A stretch of 64,000 nt of DNA. Source: RBC038 sp041390625 (GTDB lineage: Bacteria > Chloroflexota > Dehalococcoidia > UBA2979). The notes beneath the pieces were generated by a model that saw only the letters and a list, made by a program, of their open reading frames with translations, had not been told where the DNA came from and ran no database searches. This document shows, one piece after another, positions 60,618 to 64,000 of the stretch. A program made the position numbers and the translations under genes. The stretch spans positions 6,901 to 70,900 of the forward strand of contig JAWKPM010000015.1 in assembly GCA_041390625.1 (NCBI GenBank), given 5' to 3'. Position 1 is the stretch's first letter. Every line of letters starts with the position of its first letter.

Positions 60618-61853
60618 ATGACGACGACCACGAGGTACGCCCCCGCGTCCAACACCGGAAGCCTCGACCTGCCCGAGCTCGGCATCGAGCGCCGCTGGAC
60701 CATGTCGAACGATTTCCCGCAGGCGGACATCCCGGAGATCCTGCGGCTACTTGAGCGCGCCTACAACGGCGGGCCGCTCTGGTACGCCCTCCCCGTCGAG
60801 CCCGCCGACCACTTCCGATGGAAGTACATCGACTCCCCCTACGGCTCCCAGCTCTCGACGATGGTCGACCGCGACGGCCACATCATCGACTTCGTCGGCG
60901 TCTCGCTCTTCCCCTGGCTGGTCCGAGGCCAGACGCACATCGGCTCCGACGGCGGCGACATGGCGCGCGATCCCGCGTGGCAGGGCCGCAAGCTCAGCAC
61001 CGTGCTCCAGGAGCATCGAGGCCTCGGGCGACACCCGGACATCGAGTTCCTGCTCGGCTACATCACCCACCCAATCAACGCGCACGTCGTCGCCGCCATG
61101 GGCTGGGTGCACCTCGCCAACCCTGTCCAGACCCTCGAACGGCCCTTCGGCCTCCAGCCGCTGCTCCCGCCGCGTCTCCGACGGCGCAGCAGCCCGGTCG
61201 TGTCCGACGTCAAAGGTGAGAGCAGCACCGCGCTCGCGCTCCGCGACGCACAGCTGACGACGCGCGACCGCTTCACGAACCTCGCGCGCGGCTACCTCCG
61301 CTACGCCCGCTCGGTCCTCGGCCGTCGCCCCGCCCGAGGCGCGTCCGACATCACCGTCACCACGATCGACCGCTTCGACCCGAGCTACGAGCCGTTCCTC
61401 GCCGCGGCGCAGGCCCCATTCGAGTTCATCCGCGAACGCACGCTCGACTACCTGAACTGGCGCTACTGCGACCCGCGCGCGGGCTCGTTCACGGTGCGCG
61501 TCGCCCGCGAGGGTGACGAGATCCTGGGCTACACGGCCACGCGCATCGACGGCAACACGGCCCGTCTCGCGGACATGCTCGTCGTCCCGAACCGCGAAGA
61601 CGTGCTCGACGCCCTCTTCGACGACGCCGTCCGCTTCGCACAGCGCCACGGCGTCTCGTGGCTCCAGACGCGACTGACGAAGAAGCACCCGTACCGCCGC
61701 GCCGCCGCGCGCGCCGGCTTCGTGGTCGAGCGCGAGGACGCCGGCGCGATGCTCGACTCGTACATCGAAGACGGCAACGACGTCACGAAGGACGTGCTGC
61801 TCGACCCGAACGCGCGACTGCACATCACCTACGGCGACTCAGACCACATGTAA
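60618..61853 (+). CDS. GNAT-like protein, paralog C
   Basis: A 411-residue protein with the same layout as paralog B: LERAYNGGPLWYALPVEPAD, HFRWKYID, AWQGRKLSTVLQEHRG, YLNWRYCDPRAGSFTVR and LHITYGDSDHM. GAGGAG upstream supports ATG 60618, and TAGCGT lies at 60544-60549. An imperfect inverted repeat (AACGTTCC/GGGACGTT, 60509-60528) lies 20 bases upstream of that box. Tandem with paralog B, so a recent duplication is likely. Confidence 0.72.
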   Translation: MTTTTRYAPASNTGSLDLPELGIERRWTMSNDFPQADIPEILRLLERAYNGGPLWYALPVEPADHFRWKYIDSPYGSQLSTMVDRDGHIIDFVGVSLFPWLVRGQTHIGSDGGDMARDPAWQGRKLSTVLQEHRGLGRHPDIEFLLGYITHPINAHVVAAMGWVHLANPVQTLERPFGLQPLLPPRLRRRSSPVVSDVKGESSTALALRDAQLTTRDRFTNLARGYLRYARSVLGRRPARGASDITVTTIDRFDPSYEPFLAAAQAPFEFIRERTLDYLNWRYCDPRAGSFTVRVAREGDEILGYTATRIDGNTARLADMLVVPNREDVLDALFDDAVRFAQRHGVSWLQTRLTKKHPYRRAAARAGFVVEREDAGAMLDSYIEDGNDVTKDVLLDPNARLHITYGDSDHM

Positions 61854-61869
61854 CGACCGACGCCGTACG

Positions 61870-63264
61870 TCAGGCCGATCCGGCCGTCTGCGTCGCCGGC
61901 CCGTCCCCGGCAAGGGTCGTGGGGTCCCCCTCGGGGCTGACGGCTGCCTCGCGAGGCGCTGGCGTCCCGGTCCGGGGCCCGTGCGCGGTCAACGGCACCG
62001 CGAGGCGAAGGATCTGCGGTCTCGACACCACCACCACCGCCAGGATGGCGAGCGCCGAGAGCGACATGATGTGGATCGCGTTCTGCCCGCCGAAGTGCGA
62101 GGCAAGCACGCCCGCGAGCAACGCCCCGAACGGCACGGTCCCGCGATTGAGCAGGTAGATGCTCATCACCCGACCGCGGATCCGCGGCGGCGCGCTCAAC
62201 TGGAGTAGCGTCTGGTTCTGTGTCTGATACGTGACGTTGAACAGGCCGACCACGAACCCCAGTGCGCACGACACCCAGAACCACTCGGACCACGAGAACA
62301 GGAACACCGCCGTGCTGAACGCGGCGGCGCCGAGGACGACCGACAGGCCGTAAGCGTGGCTGCGCCGCATCGACGCCACGGTCAGCGCCCCAACCAGCGC
62401 CCCCACCCCGATGAACGAGAGCAGCGTCCCCTGCGTCGCGGCGTCCCCACCGAGGACATCGCGCGCGATCACCGGCATGAGCGATGTGTAGGACATCGCG
62501 AAGGTGAGCGGCCCAAGGGCGATCAGCATCTGCGTACGGATGTTGCCTTCCGCCGCGACGTACCGGAATCCCTCTCGAATGCTGGAGAAGAACGACTCCC
62601 GAGCCCGCTCGCCGGCGCCCAGATGCGCCTCCGGGACGCGCATCTGGAACGTCCAGATCGTCGCGATCGCGTACATCGCGCCCTGCAGGTAGTACGAACC
62701 CGACACGCCGGCCACGGCGATGAACGCACCGGCCGCCGCCGGGCCGATCGCCCTCGAGGCGTTGAGTGCCGCCGAGTTCAGCGCCAGCGCGTTCATCAGC
62801 TTCTCGGGACCGACGATGTCGCTCACGAGCGTCTGTCGTGCCGGCTGCTGAAACGCCTGCACCGTGCCGGCCAGGAAGCCGCTCAGGTACACGTGCCACG
62901 GCTCAACGAGGCCCGCGAGCACCAGCGTCGCGAGGATGACGTTGAGCGCGGCGTTTGTGACCTGCGCCACCACGAGCTGCAGCTTCCGCCCCGAACGGTC
63001 GGCCAGCGCCCCTGCCACCGCCCCGAACAGCAGCAGCGGCAGACCGCGGCTCGCAGTCGCCAGACCCAGTTGCGTCGGTGACCCCGTGAGCTGGTAGATC
63101 AGCCACCCGCGGGTGACCTGGTCCATCCACTGCCCCATGCTCGTGCTGACCTGCCCGAGCCAGAGGAGCCGGTAGTCTCGGATCGACAGCGAGTCAAAGG
63201 TGCGGATGCGTCGCACCCTCAGCACCCCTCGCGCCCGGACACGTTCGCGCACGGGCAGGGGCAC
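61870..63264 (-). CDS. MFS exporter (MFS_3, EntS-like)
   Basis: A 464-residue twelve-helix transporter: RDYRLLWLGQVSTSMGQWMD at the N-terminus, GALADRSGRKLQLV in loop 2-3 and QQPARQTLVSDIVG, all characteristic of MFS_3 exporters such as EntS. The C-terminal tail (about 40 residues) is Pro/Gly/Thr-rich and hydrophilic. The GTG start at 63264 is tentative; family N-termini would also allow a slightly later start. The substrate is unknown. Its stop lies 17 bases from the stop of GNAT paralog C. Confidence 0.85.
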   Translation of the reverse strand: MPLPVRERVRARGVLRVRRIRTFDSLSIRDYRLLWLGQVSTSMGQWMDQVTRGWLIYQLTGSPTQLGLATASRGLPLLLFGAVAGALADRSGRKLQLVVAQVTNAALNVILATLVLAGLVEPWHVYLSGFLAGTVQAFQQPARQTLVSDIVGPEKLMNALALNSAALNASRAIGPAAAGAFIAVAGVSGSYYLQGAMYAIATIWTFQMRVPEAHLGAGERARESFFSSIREGFRYVAAEGNIRTQMLIALGPLTFAMSYTSLMPVIARDVLGGDAATQGTLLSFIGVGALVGALTVASMRRSHAYGLSVVLGAAAFSTAVFLFSWSEWFWVSCALGFVVGLFNVTYQTQNQTLLQLSAPPRIRGRVMSIYLLNRGTVPFGALLAGVLASHFGGQNAIHIMSLSALAILAVVVVSRPQILRLAVPLTAHGPRTGTPAPREAAVSPEGDPTTLAGDGPATQTAGSA

Positions 63265-63426
63265 CGTGGGTGCCTAGGATCCGGAGGTTCAGGGTCGAGA
63301 GAAAGACCGTCAGCCATCGAGGTGCGTCGTTCCATCGATGCCAAACTGCCGATGAATCGGGAGTCTAGGAGCGACGAACCTTCACGTCAAGGTCAGAGAT
63401 ATCGGTCCCGCCGACGTCGGGCGGAG

Positions 63427-64000
63427 CTACATCGAGGGCGGCACCCACGCCCCATCGCGCAGCTCGAGGACTTCCGGCAGGAAGATCACGAAGCGCCCGC
63501 CCCACTCTTCGATGTAGCGGTGCTGCTCGACGATCTCGTCCTTGATGTTCCACGGCATCACCAGCACCACGTCCGGCCGCGTCCGGCGGATCTCGTCGGG
63601 GTGCAGGATCGGGATGTGCGTGCCCGGCGTGAACGAGCCCTGCTTGCCGGGGTTCCGGTCGACGACGTAGTCGATGAAGTCCGACCGGATGCCGCAGTAG
63701 TTCAGCAGCGTGTTGCCCTTGCCCGGCGCCCCGTAGGCGGCGATCCGATGCCCGGCGCGCTTCTCGTGAATGAGGAAGTCCAGCACCGAGTACTTCACCC
63801 GCTCGACCTGCCGCTGGAACGCGGCGTACCGATCGAGGTCCAGGATGCCCCGGTGCCGCTCCTCGTCCGCAAGGTCCGCCACCGAGGGTTGTTCGACGTG
63901 CCGCTCGCTCTCGTCGTGGCACACGTAGAGGCGCAACGACCCGCCGTGCGTGGACAGCTCCTCCACGTCGAAGACGCGCAGCCCGTGCGCGCTCAGCAGG
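63427..64000 (-). CDS. C-methyltransferase, C-terminal part (runs off the window)
   Basis: The last 190 codons of a gene whose 5' end lies beyond 64000. Motifs LRVFDVEELSTHGGSLR, AAYGAPGKGNTLLNYCGI, DRNPGKQGSFTPG and LVMPWNIKDEI match the C-terminal (Methyltransf_14) domain of SAM-dependent C-methyltransferases used in deoxysugar and surface-polysaccharide synthesis. The 162-base gap to the MFS gene holds nothing clear. Confidence 0.9.
   Translation of the reverse strand, partial: LLSAHGLRVFDVEELSTHGGSLRLYVCHDESERHVEQPSVADLADEERHRGILDLDRYAAFQRQVERVKYSVLDFLIHEKRAGHRIAAYGAPGKGNTLLNYCGIRSDFIDYVVDRNPGKQGSFTPGTHIPILHPDEIRRTRPDVVLVMPWNIKDEIVEQHRYIEEWGGRFVIFLPEVLELRDGAWVPPSM

Noticed and set aside
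63365..63922. Open frame 63365-63922 on the - strand as a separate gene
   Set aside because: It overlaps the methyltransferase gene in another frame and has no recognisable motif.
1..64000. tRNA, rRNA, insertion sequences, phage genes, toxin-antitoxin or defence systems
   Set aside because: I looked for cloverleaf arms, transposase motifs (DDE), integrase and known defence motifs and saw none I could support.

Overview
The window is 64 kb of very GC-rich, densely packed bacterial DNA. It has short intergenic gaps, many ATGA/GTGA/TGATG start-stop overlaps and frequent GTG and TTG starts. Two Tad-type pilus loci, BTAD and LuxR regulators tethered to the membrane, twin-arginine lipoproteins, two F420-type luciferase-like oxidoreductases, MaoC, acyl-CoA dehydrogenase and CaiB genes, and no outer-membrane or LPS genes suggest a Chloroflexota member (Dehalococcoidia/Tepidiforma-like). 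A deep actinobacterial lineage is the main alternative. This placement is inference. I saw no tRNA, rRNA, CRISPR array, insertion sequence or prophage.

Region 1 (1-11.7 kb, + strand) is a complete Tad/Flp pilus operon: pilin, TadE, TadG-like, CpaB, CpaE, CpaF, TadB, TadC and prepilin peptidase. Three genes translationally coupled or tightly spaced behind it encode a VWA-TM-FHA protein, a winged-helix AAA+ ATPase and a LysM lipoprotein with a second membrane segment. Facing it (11.7-13.7 kb, - strand) is a BTAD regulator with a membrane segment and a long Gly/Pro then Ser/Asn-rich tail.

Region 2 (14-25.6 kb) looks like signalling and stress. It has a PAS/GAF histidine kinase with a small receiver-like partner, an OmpR-type regulator, a stand-alone receiver, Dps, CsbD, a DUF1328 protein, a run of tiny hydrophobic proteins down to 21 residues, an AI-2E-family permease with a zinc-ribbon tail, an exported protein and a Bcr/CflA transporter. 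Several sharp terminator hairpins separate short units.

Region 3 (25.8-33.8 kb) holds a DEAD-box helicase, a two-subunit molybdenum hydroxylase, and a TetR - alpha/beta hydrolase - Baeyer-Villiger monooxygenase operon. That operon diverges from an SRPBCC gene across a perfect 16-bp palindrome that overlaps both predicted promoters.

Region 4 (33.8-45.6 kb) holds envelope and sensory genes. A propeller lipoprotein diverges from a LuxR-HTH/TM/propeller protein across a perfect 14-bp inverted repeat. They are followed by a membrane WD-like protein, a PadR/HAAS-membrane-protein pair, a MaoC-like hydratase, a second TadG-like operon and a VIT-VWA surface protein.

Region 5 (45.7-64 kb) is metabolic: two LLM oxidoreductases, three paralogous GNAT-like proteins, two tandem peptide-type solute-binding lipoproteins without permeases, an acyl-CoA dehydrogenase, a hydrolase, a CaiB-family CoA transferase, a metallophosphoesterase that appears to start at CTG, an HpcH/HpaI aldolase, an MFS exporter, and the 3' part of a C-methyltransferase gene running off the end.

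The most distinctive signals are the membrane-tethered regulators, the VWA-TM-FHA/ATPase add-on to the Tad operon, the shared operator of the two propeller genes, the GNAT-like paralog family, and a strong preference for the codon pair CGA-GGC at Arg-Gly.
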